NCBI GenBank assembly: GCA_964352225.1
Contig: CAYGRM010000024.1
Span: 1 to 33,581, forward strand
Direction: 5' to 3'
DNA length: 33,581 nt
Source of the DNA: CAJQQY01 sp964352225
Lineage (GTDB): Bacteria > Bacteroidota > Bacteroidia > Chitinophagales > Saprospiraceae
Below the pieces are notes generated by a model that was not told the DNA's origin, did no database searches, and saw nothing but the letters and a program-made list of their open reading frames with translations. Below, in pieces: positions 16,029 to 25,900 of the stretch; positions within the stretch are counted from its first letter, which is position 1, and every line of letters begins with the position of its first letter. Position numbers and translations under genes: made by a program.

Positions 16029-16946
16029 TTATTTTATATTAAAATTTACCAAGTTAGAAAATTGTTTTACCCGTGAATTAATTGCTCTAGCATTTAATTT
16101 TTTCAATTTTCCAATACTAAATTCTTCCACACAAAATGAAGCCATTGCAGATCCGTGAATAACTGCACGTTTCATATTTTCGAACGAAGTATTTCCAGAC
16201 TGAGCAATATAACCAATGAAGCCACCTGCAAAAGTATCACCTGCTCCAGTTGGATCAAAAACTTCCGCCAAAGGCAATGCAGGAGCATAAAACATTTTTT
16301 CACCTGAAAAAAGCAAGGCACCGTGCTCTCCTTTTTTGATGACTAAATATTTAGGTCCCATTTTTTGAATGACTTTAGCAGCTTTTACCAACGAATATTC
16401 ACCAGACAATTGTCGAGCTTCTTCATCATTGATCGTGATCACATCTACTTGCTTGATTACTTTCTTCAAAGCGGGCATTGCGATATCCATCCAGAAGTTC
16501 ATCGTATCCAAAACGATTAATTTTGGACGTTTTTTCATTTGCTTGATAACTTTTAGTTGAATCTCAGGTGTCAAATTTCCCAACATTAAATATTTAGAGT
16601 CTCGATAACTCTCAGGAAGTTTTGGATTAAAGTCAGCCAATACATTCAATTCTGTCACTAATGTATCTCGTTGATTCATGTTATCATGGTATTTGCCAGC
16701 CCAAAAGAAAGATTTTTCTCCTTCTTTAATATCAAGGCCTTCAAGGTTGATACCACGTTTTTTCATATATTTTAATTCTGCTTCAGGGAAATCATCTCCC
16801 ACTACAGAAACTAAATTAATGTCTTTGGCAAAATAAGAAGCTGCGATACTAATATAAGTACAAGCACCTCCAACAACGCGATCTGCTTTGCCAAAAGGAG
16901 TCTCAATAGAATCAAAAGCAACTGTTCCAACTGTTAATAAACTCAT
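16029..16946 (-). CDS. PfkB/ribokinase family sugar kinase
   Basis: This protein has 305 residues from the ATG at 16946; an in-frame TTG two codons upstream is less likely. The N terminus has SLLTVGTVAFDSIETP and a GGACTYISIAASYF segment corresponding to the substrate-binding GG.. motif. Near the C terminus DPTGAGDTFAGGFIGY is the PfkB signature 2, with the catalytic Asp in GAGD and the anion hole. TINDEEARQLSG is also typical. It phosphorylates a sugar or nucleoside using ATP in the cytosol; the substrate cannot be decided. The gene is divergent from tRNA-Asn; minus-strand AATCTTTG (16985-16992) is a likely -7 element 38 bases before the start. Confidence 0.9.
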   Translation of the reverse strand: MSLLTVGTVAFDSIETPFGKADRVVGGACTYISIAASYFAKDINLVSVVGDDFPEAELKYMKKRGINLEGLDIKEGEKSFFWAGKYHDNMNQRDTLVTELNVLADFNPKLPESYRDSKYLMLGNLTPEIQLKVIKQMKKRPKLIVLDTMNFWMDIAMPALKKVIKQVDVITINDEEARQLSGEYSLVKAAKVIQKMGPKYLVIKKGEHGALLFSGEKMFYAPALPLAEVFDPTGAGDTFAGGFIGYIAQSGNTSFENMKRAVIHGSAMASFCVEEFSIGKLKKLNARAINSRVKQFSNLVNFNIK

Positions 16947-16990
16947 GCTCAAAAAAATTTAAAAGTTTTTAAAAAAAAGTCGTACAAAGA

Positions 16991-17021
16991 TTGCATTTTT
17001 TTTGTTTAAAATATATCTTTG
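16991..17021 (+). promoter_or_regulatory. Promoter of tRNA-Asn
   Basis: TTG (16991-16993), a 20-base spacer and TATCTTTG (17014-17021) match the Bacteroidota consensus. The tRNA begins at 17073. Confidence 0.6.
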
Positions 17022-17072
17022 CGTTCGCTTTTAGAAAGATAGGAGCAATTTTATACTTTTATTAGCAATTAA

Positions 17073-17146
17073 GCCCCTTTAGCTCAGCTGGTTAGAGCGT
17101 CGGACTGTTAATCCGCAGGTCCAAGGTTCGAGTCCTTGAAGGGGCG
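17073..17146 (+). tRNA. tRNA-Asn (anticodon GTT)
   Basis: A full cloverleaf can be drawn. The acceptor stem is GCCCCTT/AAGGGGC (17073-17079 with 17139-17145) with discriminator G17146. The D arm is 17082-17098, the anticodon loop CTGTTAA has GTT at 17107-17109, and the T arm is CAAGG-TTCGAGT-CCTTG (17122-17138). CCA is not encoded. The first anticodon-stem pair (T17100 with C17116) is a mismatch; the other four pair. Anticodon GTT reads AAC/AAT (Asn). Confidence 0.95.
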
Positions 17147-17155
17147 CAAAAATAT

Positions 17156-17187
17156 AGCTCTGTGATGTATTCACAGGGCTTTTTTTG
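17156..17187 (+). terminator. Rho-independent terminator of tRNA-Asn
   Basis: A 10-bp stem (17156-17165 with 17171-17180, one G-T pair) is followed by a seven-T run starting 10 bases after the tRNA end. Confidence 0.88.
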
Positions 17188-17635
17188 TTTTAAAATTAAT
17201 ACAGTTTCACCTTAATTAAGCTACTCCTTCATTTAGAGATAAAGCAGGATACTCAAAAAAACTCTGAGAAGTTTTATTCAGCTTCATAATATATATCCTC
17301 CACTCTTCAATCTTCAGCTTTTTTTATTTTAGATTATTTCCAATCGAATTTACAAATACCTAACACTTATTATATGTTTTCTAGAAGTTGTGACCTTTTT
17401 CTCAAATTTTCCATTCCTAATTTTACAAAGAAATTAAATTGTATTTATCCCCACTTTAGATTCGTGAGGTAAATTTGTTCATCTTTTAAAAAAATCCATA
17501 GAGTTGGTTTTTTTCCAAAAATTCGTAGTTGAATAGTTCCACTATTCGACCTAATACTTCTATGCTTTTTTGGAAAAGATTAAAATGAAGTTGTTTTAAA
17601 TCCTTTTATATAACCTAGTAATACAAATTTCAATC
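17188..17635. other. Long intergenic region upstream of the PhoX-like gene
   Basis: About 450 bases with no convincing coding region or known RNA on either strand. The only clear structure is the nested inverted repeat at 17511-17577. The base composition is very A/T-rich. No clear TAnnTTTG element with a -33 partner was found close to the gene, so its promoter is unassigned. Confidence 0.5.
17511..17577. repeat. Nested inverted repeats 60 bases upstream of the PhoX-like gene
   Basis: Outer arms TTTTCCAAAAA (17511-17521) and 17567-17577 are perfectly complementary over 11 bp. Inside them GTTGAATAG (17528-17536) pairs with CTATTCGAC (17542-17550) around a 5-base loop, with one G-T pair. In RNA this makes a two-tier hairpin in or before the leader. 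No known riboswitch was recognised. Confidence 0.55.
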
Positions 17636-19585
17636 ATGATGAAAAACATTTTACGCTTTTTACCAGTAACACTTTTGTTCTTTGGTTTTAATGCAAACTC
17701 ACAAACTTTGTTTGCTGATCAAATTACCGTGCCTTCAGGCTACGCGCCAACTGAGGCAATTATGCCTCCTTCTCCACTTACGACTCAAGTTCTTTTTGTA
17801 GGTGGTGTTGACCTTGTACAAACTACCGCAACCTATGGAAACCCTGCTGGGGTTGCCATTGCTAAAGAATGGCATGACTTCATTGGTTTTACTCCTGATA
17901 CTGATGCAGGAACTCAAGACTTAGGTTGGGTCTCTGTTAACCACGAAATGATTTACCACGATGATCGTATGGGTGATGGTGGAGGAATGACTTCTTTTAA
18001 AGTGCGACGTAAAAGTGATGGTTCATTAGAAATCGTAGACCAAACGCTAACAGATGGTCGTCAAGGAAAATTTTTCAATGTAGATTTTGCCAATACAGTT
18101 GGTGAGACTGGAATGAACTGTGGAGGAATTAGTTCAGTTGTTGATGGGCGAATTTGGACTGCGGAGGAATGGTTCCGAACAAGTAATGAATCAATCAATA
18201 ACGGAAACTTCAGAAGCCCATCAAGTACGTCTTGGTTTCCGAAAGCTCCTGGAACTGCTCCAAACCAAGGTGTAAGAGATACAGCTGATTTTACAATTTC
18301 TTCTGACATTCCTGGTTGGGATGGAAAGACAATTAAGAAATATGAAAACTTTAATTGGATGGTCGAAATTGATCCTCGAGAAGCTAAAGCAATTAGAAAA
18401 CAATACAACTGGGGAAGACAACCTTTTGAAGGTGGAGCGATTGATTTTACTAATCAATATGTTTACTTAGGACCAGATGCAACTCCTGGATTTTTAGGAA
18501 AATTCATTGCAGATACTCCTGGAGACTTTACTAAAGGAACAGTTTACGTTTATAAACATGACAAACCAGGGTACAACTGGGTGCCAATCTGGGAAGATGA
18601 TGCAGCCATGAATATTGCAAAGTATGCAACTGAAAAAGGTGCGACAATGTACAACAGAATTGAGTGGGTTACTATTGATCCAAATCCAGCTGATCAAAGT
18701 ATTTATTGGACTGAAACAGGACGAGACAATCCAGGAAGTCAATGGGCAGATGAAAATGCAGATGGAGCTGTTCATGATCCTTACCATGTTTATAGAGCTG
18801 AACAACAGGGAGTATCTTCTCCAAATGATCCAGAATACCATGATTATTATGGACGAATTTGGAAATATGATCCAGTAAAAGATACTTGTACCGTTGTATT
18901 AGAAGCAGGTCCTTATTTTGAAAATAGCCCAGAGGAAGCTGACTATCCAGATATTCATTTATCTAATCCTGATGGATTGACAATTGCAGTTATTGATGGA
19001 AAATCATTCTTGATCATCATGGAAGATTTGAATGGAACTTCTTTTGGTAGAACTCCTGCTGGGGTGAGTAACAGAATGTGTGAAATGTTTATGTTGGATT
19101 TGAGTATCGAAAATCCAACCGTGGATGACTTGGTCCGATTAGCAATTATGCCTGCTGGATCTGAAGTAACTGGAGCAATCCAAACTTCAGATGGGAAATC
19201 AATTTTGGTAAACGCTCAACACCCTAATAGTACAAATCCATTTCCATATAATCATTCTTTGACCATTGCAATTAATGGTTTTGATCAGTTGGATGTTCAA
19301 ACTTTAACTGATCCAGCTCAAAGTTCTTTTTCACAAGGAGCTGATGATGAATTTTTAATTGGAAAAGGAAAAACGTCAACAGAAGAAGCTTTCTCTGTTT
19401 ATCCAAATCCAACTACACGGACAGTTTACTTAAATTCAAGTACTGATGTTGCAATCTATGATGCAAATGGAAAAAGAATTTTAGTAAAAAGAAATACGAA
19501 TCAAGTAGATGTATCTCGATTAAATCCAGGTATCTATTTTATTCAAAATGCTAAAGGCGAAACTTTAAAGTTGTCGATTAAATAG
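17636..19585 (+). CDS. PhoX-like (DUF839) secreted protein with type IX sorting domain
   Basis: This 649-residue protein has a signal peptide (MMKNILRFLPVTLLFFGFNANSQ) and a DUF839/PhoX-like beta-propeller over most of its length. Family marks are WVSVNHEMI (NHE near residue 101-103), MNCGGISSVVDGRIWTAEEW (about 160-179, the place of the metal-binding Cys and Glu in PhoX), DPNPADQSIYWTETGRD and LSNPDGLTI.VIDG. The last 80 residues or so (FSVYPNPTTRTVYL to KLSIK) are a type IX sorting domain. PhoX enzymes are calcium/iron-dependent alkaline phosphatases, but this protein is divergent from PhoX itself, so phosphatase activity is likely but not certain. ATG ATG occurs at the start; either may be used. 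Confidence 0.85.
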   Translation: MMKNILRFLPVTLLFFGFNANSQTLFADQITVPSGYAPTEAIMPPSPLTTQVLFVGGVDLVQTTATYGNPAGVAIAKEWHDFIGFTPDTDAGTQDLGWVSVNHEMIYHDDRMGDGGGMTSFKVRRKSDGSLEIVDQTLTDGRQGKFFNVDFANTVGETGMNCGGISSVVDGRIWTAEEWFRTSNESINNGNFRSPSSTSWFPKAPGTAPNQGVRDTADFTISSDIPGWDGKTIKKYENFNWMVEIDPREAKAIRKQYNWGRQPFEGGAIDFTNQYVYLGPDATPGFLGKFIADTPGDFTKGTVYVYKHDKPGYNWVPIWEDDAAMNIAKYATEKGATMYNRIEWVTIDPNPADQSIYWTETGRDNPGSQWADENADGAVHDPYHVYRAEQQGVSSPNDPEYHDYYGRIWKYDPVKDTCTVVLEAGPYFENSPEEADYPDIHLSNPDGLTIAVIDGKSFLIIMEDLNGTSFGRTPAGVSNRMCEMFMLDLSIENPTVDDLVRLAIMPAGSEVTGAIQTSDGKSILVNAQHPNSTNPFPYNHSLTIAINGFDQLDVQTLTDPAQSSFSQGADDEFLIGKGKTSTEEAFSVYPNPTTRTVYLNSSTDVAIYDANGKRILVKRNTNQVDVSRLNPGIYFIQNAKGETLKLSIK

Positions 19586-19599
19586 TCTGTTTAACTTTT

Positions 19600-19634
19600 A
19601 CCTTCCGATTCATGTTGAGTCGGAAGGTTTTTTA
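19600..19634 (+). terminator. Rho-independent terminator after the PhoX-like gene
   Basis: A 13-bp stem (19600-19612 with 19616-19628, one G-T pair, 3-base loop) is followed by a T run. It lies 25 bases before the next start codon, so the peroxidase gene needs its own promoter or read-through. Confidence 0.88.
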
Positions 19635-19653
19635 TTTTTAAAAAATCCTTACC

Positions 19654-21609
19654 ATGAAAAAACAAATCTTCATTTCATATATCATGATTGCTATAATTAT
19701 TGGAGCTTCCCAATTGAGCTTTACCAATAGCTTAGCAGAGCAAGTACTTCAAGAAGCAACTGAAAATTTTCATCAAGGTTTGGCAGATTTAGAAAATCAA
19801 ATTCAAGAGTATGATCAATTGGCTATTGATTTTACCTCAGAAAAAAAATCTATTGAGTTATTACAAAAAACACATTTAGAAACTCGATTAGCATTTAAAA
19901 AAATAGAATTTTTATTAGAGTATTATGATCGGTACAGTATCAAAAAATATATCAATGGAGCACCTCTCCCTTCTGTGGAACCAAAAGTAGCAGAGCTAGT
20001 AGAGATTGAACCTGAGGGATTACAGGTATTAGATGAACTAGTTTTTGGAGCAAATATTTTTGAAGAAAAAGAACAAATTAAAGAGCTGACAAAAAAATTA
20101 AAATATAAGTATCAATCTATTTATCGGTACCAATTGAAATTAAGAGTTACGCATAGGCATCTTTTTGAAGCAATGCGACAGGAATTGGTTCGAGTCTTTA
20201 CTTTAGGAGTTACAGGGTTTGATACACCTGGTTCAACTAATGCTTTGCCAGAGGCAAAAAAAGCACTTGAAGGAATACAAACAACGATTAAAATTTATAC
20301 ACCACTCATTTCTCCAAAAAACCAAAATCTTATCTCAGATATTGAAAACCTTTTTGATGATGCTATTTTATTTTTGAAAAAAAATAATGATTTTGAATCT
20401 TTTGATCGATTAGTTTTTTTGAAAAGTTATATCAACCCTTTGTATCAAAAAATTCATGAAGCGCATTTGATCTTACAAATTGAAACAATTGAAGAAACCA
20501 ATGACCAAGTTCAACCAACCAATTATCATGCGATAGGGATTTTTGATGAAAACTTCTTTAACCCATCTTATTATGCTGGGATAAATTTAAAAACACCCCA
20601 AGCTCAAAAAAGAAAAGCCTTAGGTAAATTACTTTTTTTCGATCCAATTTTATCCTCAAATAATGAGCGTGCCTGCAGTTCTTGTCATAATCCTAACAAA
20701 GCATTTACGGATGGTTTATCAAAGAGTTTAGCCATAAATGGAAAAACTCATATCCAACGAAATTCACCTACGCTGATTAATTCGGTTTTTTCAGAAAGAT
20801 ATTTTTATGACTTACGAGAACCCAACTTGGAAAGACAAATTAAACATGTAGTGCAAGACTCAATGGAATTTTCAACTGATTTTTTTCAAATAATTGAAAA
20901 GCTGAATCAAAGCCAAACGTATAAAAAATTATTCGCAGAGGCTTATAATGATTTTCCAAGTTATACTTTATCTCAATGGTCTATTTCAGATGCATTGGCA
21001 AATTATGTTGGTAGTTTAAATTCTTTTAATAGTCCTTTTGATCAATATGTACGAGGCGAAAAAAATGAAATTGATGAATCTGTAAAAAGAGGATTTAATT
21101 TGTTTATGGGAAAAGCGAGTTGTGGAACTTGTCATTTTGCACCAACATTTAATGGGACGGTTCCACCGATTTATGATGAATCTGAGTCTGAAATTCTAGG
21201 TGTTCCTAAGTCTAAAGATACTTTAAATGCAGTTATTGATGCTGACTTAGGACGGTTTAGAAGTTCTCGTCCAATTGACCAAGCTCCGTTTTATGCTTTG
21301 TCATTTAAAACTGTAACAGTTCGAAATATTGCCAAAACTGCACCCTATATGCATAATGGAGTTTATGATACATTAGAAGAAGTAATTGATTTTTATAATC
21401 GAGGAGGAGGAGTCGGACTAGGAATAGAAGTGCCTTATCAAACGCTTCCAGATTCCCCATTAAATTTAAAGGAAAATGAAATTTCTGATTTAGTTGCTTT
21501 TTTGGAATCGTTGACTGATTACGAAAATTTCAAAGACACTCCAATTCAACTTCCAATATTTGAAGGCAATGAAAAATGGAACCAACGAAAAATTGGAGGT
21601 AACTACTAG
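19654..21609 (+). CDS. Di-heme cytochrome c peroxidase family protein with helical N-terminal region
   Basis: This 651-residue protein has an N-terminal signal or anchor helix (about 5-25). The C-terminal half is a CcpA/MauG-type peroxidase with two heme-c sites, ACSSCH (C341, C344, H345) and SCGTCH (C490, C493, H494). It has the family pattern PYMHNGVYDTLEEVIDFYNRGG, where the Met is the likely axial ligand of the second heme. Before it, about 270 residues are predicted mainly helical with no motif I can name firmly; they faintly resemble imelysin-like helical domains. It should act in the periplasm, reducing peroxide or oxidising a protein partner. It follows the PhoX-like gene by 68 bases, across a terminator. 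Confidence 0.88.
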   Translation: MKKQIFISYIMIAIIIGASQLSFTNSLAEQVLQEATENFHQGLADLENQIQEYDQLAIDFTSEKKSIELLQKTHLETRLAFKKIEFLLEYYDRYSIKKYINGAPLPSVEPKVAELVEIEPEGLQVLDELVFGANIFEEKEQIKELTKKLKYKYQSIYRYQLKLRVTHRHLFEAMRQELVRVFTLGVTGFDTPGSTNALPEAKKALEGIQTTIKIYTPLISPKNQNLISDIENLFDDAILFLKKNNDFESFDRLVFLKSYINPLYQKIHEAHLILQIETIEETNDQVQPTNYHAIGIFDENFFNPSYYAGINLKTPQAQKRKALGKLLFFDPILSSNNERACSSCHNPNKAFTDGLSKSLAINGKTHIQRNSPTLINSVFSERYFYDLREPNLERQIKHVVQDSMEFSTDFFQIIEKLNQSQTYKKLFAEAYNDFPSYTLSQWSISDALANYVGSLNSFNSPFDQYVRGEKNEIDESVKRGFNLFMGKASCGTCHFAPTFNGTVPPIYDESESEILGVPKSKDTLNAVIDADLGRFRSSRPIDQAPFYALSFKTVTVRNIAKTAPYMHNGVYDTLEEVIDFYNRGGGVGLGIEVPYQTLPDSPLNLKENEISDLVAFLESLTDYENFKDTPIQLPIFEGNEKWNQRKIGGNY

Positions 21610-21774
21610 AATAAAAAATTAATTAGTCTAGAGTTGTAAAATGTTCAACACTTATTCATCAAACTAGTGTTAAAAATAAGGGATGAAACTTCAAATATTT
21701 AATAAAGACCTAATTACAAATTCATGTTCTGTTTACAAAAAAAGATCAAATTTGTAAATAGAAATAATAATCAT

Positions 21775-22623
21775 ATGAAACGTAAATTAGAGATAGTTAT
21801 TCTTTCAGATACCCACTTAGGAACTTTTGGTTGTCATGCTGAAGAGTTGTTGAGTTATCTGCGGAGCATCGAACCAGAGGTGCTTATATTGAATGGCGAT
21901 TTTATTGACATTTGGCAATTTAATAAAATCTATTTTCCAAAATCACACCTTGCAGTTATTCATGAGGTGATGAAAATGGCTCTATCTGGAACTAAGGTTT
22001 ATTATATCACAGGTAATCATGATGATATGCTGCGCAAGTTTTCTGATTTTTCTAGTGGTAATATTCACTTGCGAGACAAGTTGGTTTTACAGATGAAAGG
22101 TGAAAAGTATTGGATATTCCATGGAGACGTTTTTGATGTTTCCATTAAACATACCAGATGGTTGGCAAAGATGGGCGCGAACGGATATGGATTGCTCATT
22201 TTGTTGAATCGTTTGATTAATCAATTTCGGCAAGGACTCGGCTTACCTCGAAGATCCTTCGCCGGAAAGATTAAAAGAGGAATTAAAAAAGCAGTTAAAA
22301 AGGTAGACGATTTCGAAATGACTGCAATCAATTTAGCTTTCGAAAATGATTACGATTATGTGATCTGTGGTCATATTCACATGCCTATTATTCGAAAAGA
22401 AGAAAAAAATAACAAGACACTTACATATATGAATTCTGGAGATTGGACGGAGAATTTGACTGCTCTTGAATATAATTTTGGGAAATGGGAAATATATAAA
22501 TACGATGATCTTGATTACCCACAAATCAATCGTCGATTAAGAATAAGAGGAAAAGGTCATTTTGAAAAAGAAATGTCACTTTATTCAAAAGTAACAGATT
22601 TTAGAGACACACATCACTTATAA
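21775..22623 (+). CDS. LpxH-type calcineurin-like metallophosphoesterase
   Basis: This protein has 282 residues from the ATG at 21775; an in-frame ATG at 21724 would add 17 polar residues before the first beta strand and is less likely. All metal-site motifs are present: SDTHLG (D12, H14), NGDFID (D42), TGNHDD (N81, H82), FHGD (H116) and CGHIHMP. This matches the family of UDP-2,3-diacylglucosamine diphosphatases (COG2908-like). Members make lipid X for lipid A and are peripheral membrane enzymes; others are general phosphoesterases. An insertion rich in basic residues (about 145-185, RSFAGKIKRGIKKAVKK) could bind membrane. CAAATTTG at 21747-21754 is an approximate -7 element. Confidence 0.87.
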   Translation: MKRKLEIVILSDTHLGTFGCHAEELLSYLRSIEPEVLILNGDFIDIWQFNKIYFPKSHLAVIHEVMKMALSGTKVYYITGNHDDMLRKFSDFSSGNIHLRDKLVLQMKGEKYWIFHGDVFDVSIKHTRWLAKMGANGYGLLILLNRLINQFRQGLGLPRRSFAGKIKRGIKKAVKKVDDFEMTAINLAFENDYDYVICGHIHMPIIRKEEKNNKTLTYMNSGDWTENLTALEYNFGKWEIYKYDDLDYPQINRRLRIRGKGHFEKEMSLYSKVTDFRDTHHL

Positions 22624-22651
22624 AAAAACTAAAAAGTACCATTTTTTTCAG

Positions 22652-22696
22652 AATGATTGACAAGAGTAGGGAAATGCTTTTGTTGGTCATTTTTTT
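22652..22696 (+). terminator. Possible terminator after the metallophosphoesterase gene
   Basis: A 12-bp stem (22652-22663 with 22680-22691, three G-T pairs, 16-base loop) is followed by six T residues. It is weaker than the other terminators in the window. Confidence 0.5.
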
Positions 22697-22742
22697 ATGC
22701 TGTTTTAGAATTAGTAACTTAAAAAAAGTAAAATCCTTGACG

Positions 22743-22760
22743 ATGTAAATGTATTGTTAT
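22743..22760 (+). promoter_or_regulatory. 18-base sequence shared with the DUF4397 gene upstream region, overlapping a promoter-like site
   Basis: The sequence is identical to 13517-13534. It overlaps TATCTTTA (22758-22765, seven of eight to TAnnTTTG), with TTG at 22737-22739 eighteen bases upstream. Transcription from here would give a leader of about 150 bases, in which I see no further structure. Confidence 0.4.
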
Positions 22761-22920
22761 CTTTAAACAGTTTCCTACTAGTCTTAACTCAATGCAAACT
22801 CTCAAAGCTATCTCACGCATTTATTTAACTAAAAATAAAATCCTCTTTATTCTGAGTTAATCCTCCAATAGTACCTTCACTCATATTTTAAAATTCTTTA
22901 TAAATAAAAAACATTGAATT

Positions 22921-25900
22921 ATGACTAACCTCAACAACCTGTGTGTGAGGGTGGCAATTTTTCTATTGCTCCCTATTTCTCTTTTTTCTCAAAAAATAAT
23001 TTTGGATCCAGTAGCGACTTATGCTACTGGAATTTTTGATGACTCAGGCGCAGAAATCGTGGCACATGATCCAACTTCACAAAATGTATATTTTACAAAT
23101 GCAGCGGATAATACGCTCGGTATTTTGAATATTAATGATCCTGCAAATCCAGTCTTGGTGAACGAAATCGATATGGATAATTTTGGAGGGGGAATTAATA
23201 GTGTAGCTGCTGCTAATGGAATAATTGCAGTTGCTTTGGAAGCAGATGTCAAGCAAGATCCAGGTAAAGTTATTTTACTTGACGCTCAAGGTAATTTGTT
23301 GAACGAAGTACCAGCAGGTGCTTTGCCTGACATGCTTACTTTTACTCCTGATGGAACTAAAATTATAGTGGCCAATGAAGGAGAGCCTGATGATGATTAT
23401 GTCAATGATCCAGAAGGAACGATCACCATTATTAATATGTCAAATGGTGCAGTCAATGCAACGGCCATTCAATTGAATTTTCAAGATTACAATGATAAGA
23501 AAGTGAGTTTGATGAATCGAGGTATTCGAATTTATGGACCAAACGCAACTGTTGCCCAAGATTTGGAACCTGAGTATGTGGCTGTTTCAGAAGATAATTT
23601 GTTGGCTTATGTCAGCCTTCAAGAAAATAATGCTTTAGCCGTAATTGATTTAGTGGAGGAAAAGATATTGGATATTTTACCACTTGGTTACAAAGATCAT
23701 CAACGAGGAGCACCAGTTTTGACCGAGGTTTTATTGAATGAAGCTAATAATTGGATTGGTTTAGGGACACCTGCTTATGGAGGTGACGAAGTTCAGTTGG
23801 GAGGGTTTTCAGGTTTGTATTTTGACCCAACTCAATCTGACAATGATAGGTATGTATTTTATATGATTCCAGATCGAGGACCAAATGAGTCAACGGTTAG
23901 TAAAACGTTGGCAGGGACTTCTCAAAACTTGCGACCGTTTAAATTGCCTAACTATCAGGCAAGGATTGTAAAAGTAACTTATGATGTCAATAATAATTCA
24001 GTTCAGTTTGACGAAAATGAACAAATATTTTTAACTGGAAAAGATGGAGTGACTCCAATATCAGGCCGAGGAAATATTCCAGGAGCAGATGAGGTTCCAG
24101 TTACGCGAACTGATAACAATACATTTACAAATATTGATTATTCTGTTAATGGAGTTGACTATCATGCCCTTCCTTACGATAAAATGGGGGGAGATTTTGA
24201 AGGGATTTTGAGAGATCCTAGTGGCGGGTTTTGGATGTGTGATGAGTACCGACCAGCGATTTATCATTTTGGGACAAATGGAACCTTAATAGAGCGTTTT
24301 GTTCCAGAAGGAACTTCACAATTAGGAGATACTCCTCAGGTAGTTGACTTTTATGGAAAAGAAACTTTGCCAGCAGTTTATAATAAGCGACGAGCTAACC
24401 GAGGATTTGAAGCATTAGCTTTAGATACAGATGAAGGCATCCTATATGCATTTATCCAATCTCCGATGTACAATCCGAGTAGTGTAACTCAAAACGCCTC
24501 AGATGTAATTCGAATTTTAGGAATTAATCCTGCGACTGGTGAGCCAGTTCGAGAGTATATTTATTTGTTGGAAAGAAATGCAGACGCAGGAGTTGGGTTA
24601 TCACGAGTAGATAAAATTGGAGATGCAGTTTATGCAGGTAGTGGAAAATTTATGATTTTAGAAAGAGATTCGAGTACGCCAAGTCAAGGAAAAACAGGGA
24701 AGAAATATGTTTACGAAATTGATTTGACAGGTGCAACCAATATTTTAGGAACTCCTATTTCTGAAAAAACAACTTCAATTAGTTCAAATGATAAAACATT
24801 AGAAATGATGAGTGCTGATGATTTAGCGGCAGCTGGAATCAAGGCGGTTCACAAAACTAAAATGTTGAACTTACCTTCTATTGGTTATTTGCCAAGTGAC
24901 AAACCAGAAGGGTTAGCGCTTTTACCTAATGGAAATATTGCAGTTTTAAATGATAATGATTTTGGTTTAGCCGGAGCAGGAGTTTCAGATAAAAGTTCTT
25001 TGGGCATTATCAAATTTCAAGCAAATTATGGATTTGATGCAAGTAATAGAGATGATGCTATTCAGATTTGGCAGCGGCCAACTTTAGGGATGTACCAACC
25101 AGATGCGATTGCTTCTTTTCAGCACGATGGAAAAAATTATGTCATTTCTGCGAATGAAGGAGACTCTCGTGATTATGATGGATATAGCGAAGAGGATCGA
25201 GTGAAAGATTTGGACTTGAATGAAAAATATTTTCCTCAATTACCTTTCCTCCAAGAAGATGAATCACTAGGTCGATTAAATACAACTCTTGCAAATGGTG
25301 ATTTGGATGGCGATGGAAAAAATGAAATTATCTATTCTTATGGTGCTCGTTCATTTTCTATTTGGGATGAAAATGGAAATATAGTTTTCGATAGCGGAGC
25401 TGAATTTGAACAAGTAGTTAGAGAAAAAGATCCAGATAATTTCAATAGTTCCAATGATGATAATGATGACTTTGATAATCGAAGTGATGACAAAGGAGTG
25501 GAGCCTGAAGCGGTTTCAGTTTTTGAAATGGATGGCGTACGCTATGCATTGATCGGGTTAGAAAGAATGGGTGGAATTATGGTTTATGATATTACTAATC
25601 CATTGCAACCTGTTTTTGTAGACTATGTAAATAATCGAGATTTTTCAAAAGATGCAGAAACTCTTGATGCAGGTGATTTAGGTTTGGAAGACATCAAAGT
25701 GATTGCAGCAGCTGATAGCCCTACCGGTAAAACTTTGGTTTTAACTGCCAATGAAGTGAGTGGTACAGTTTCGATTTTTGGCGTGGTAGGAGAGAGCGAC
25801 AGATTTACTTTACAGATGTTACATAACAATAATGGAGAATCTAACTTGCTGCCAACCGATGACGGAGTTGGAGGAATTGCACAGTTTGGAAGTGCAGTAG

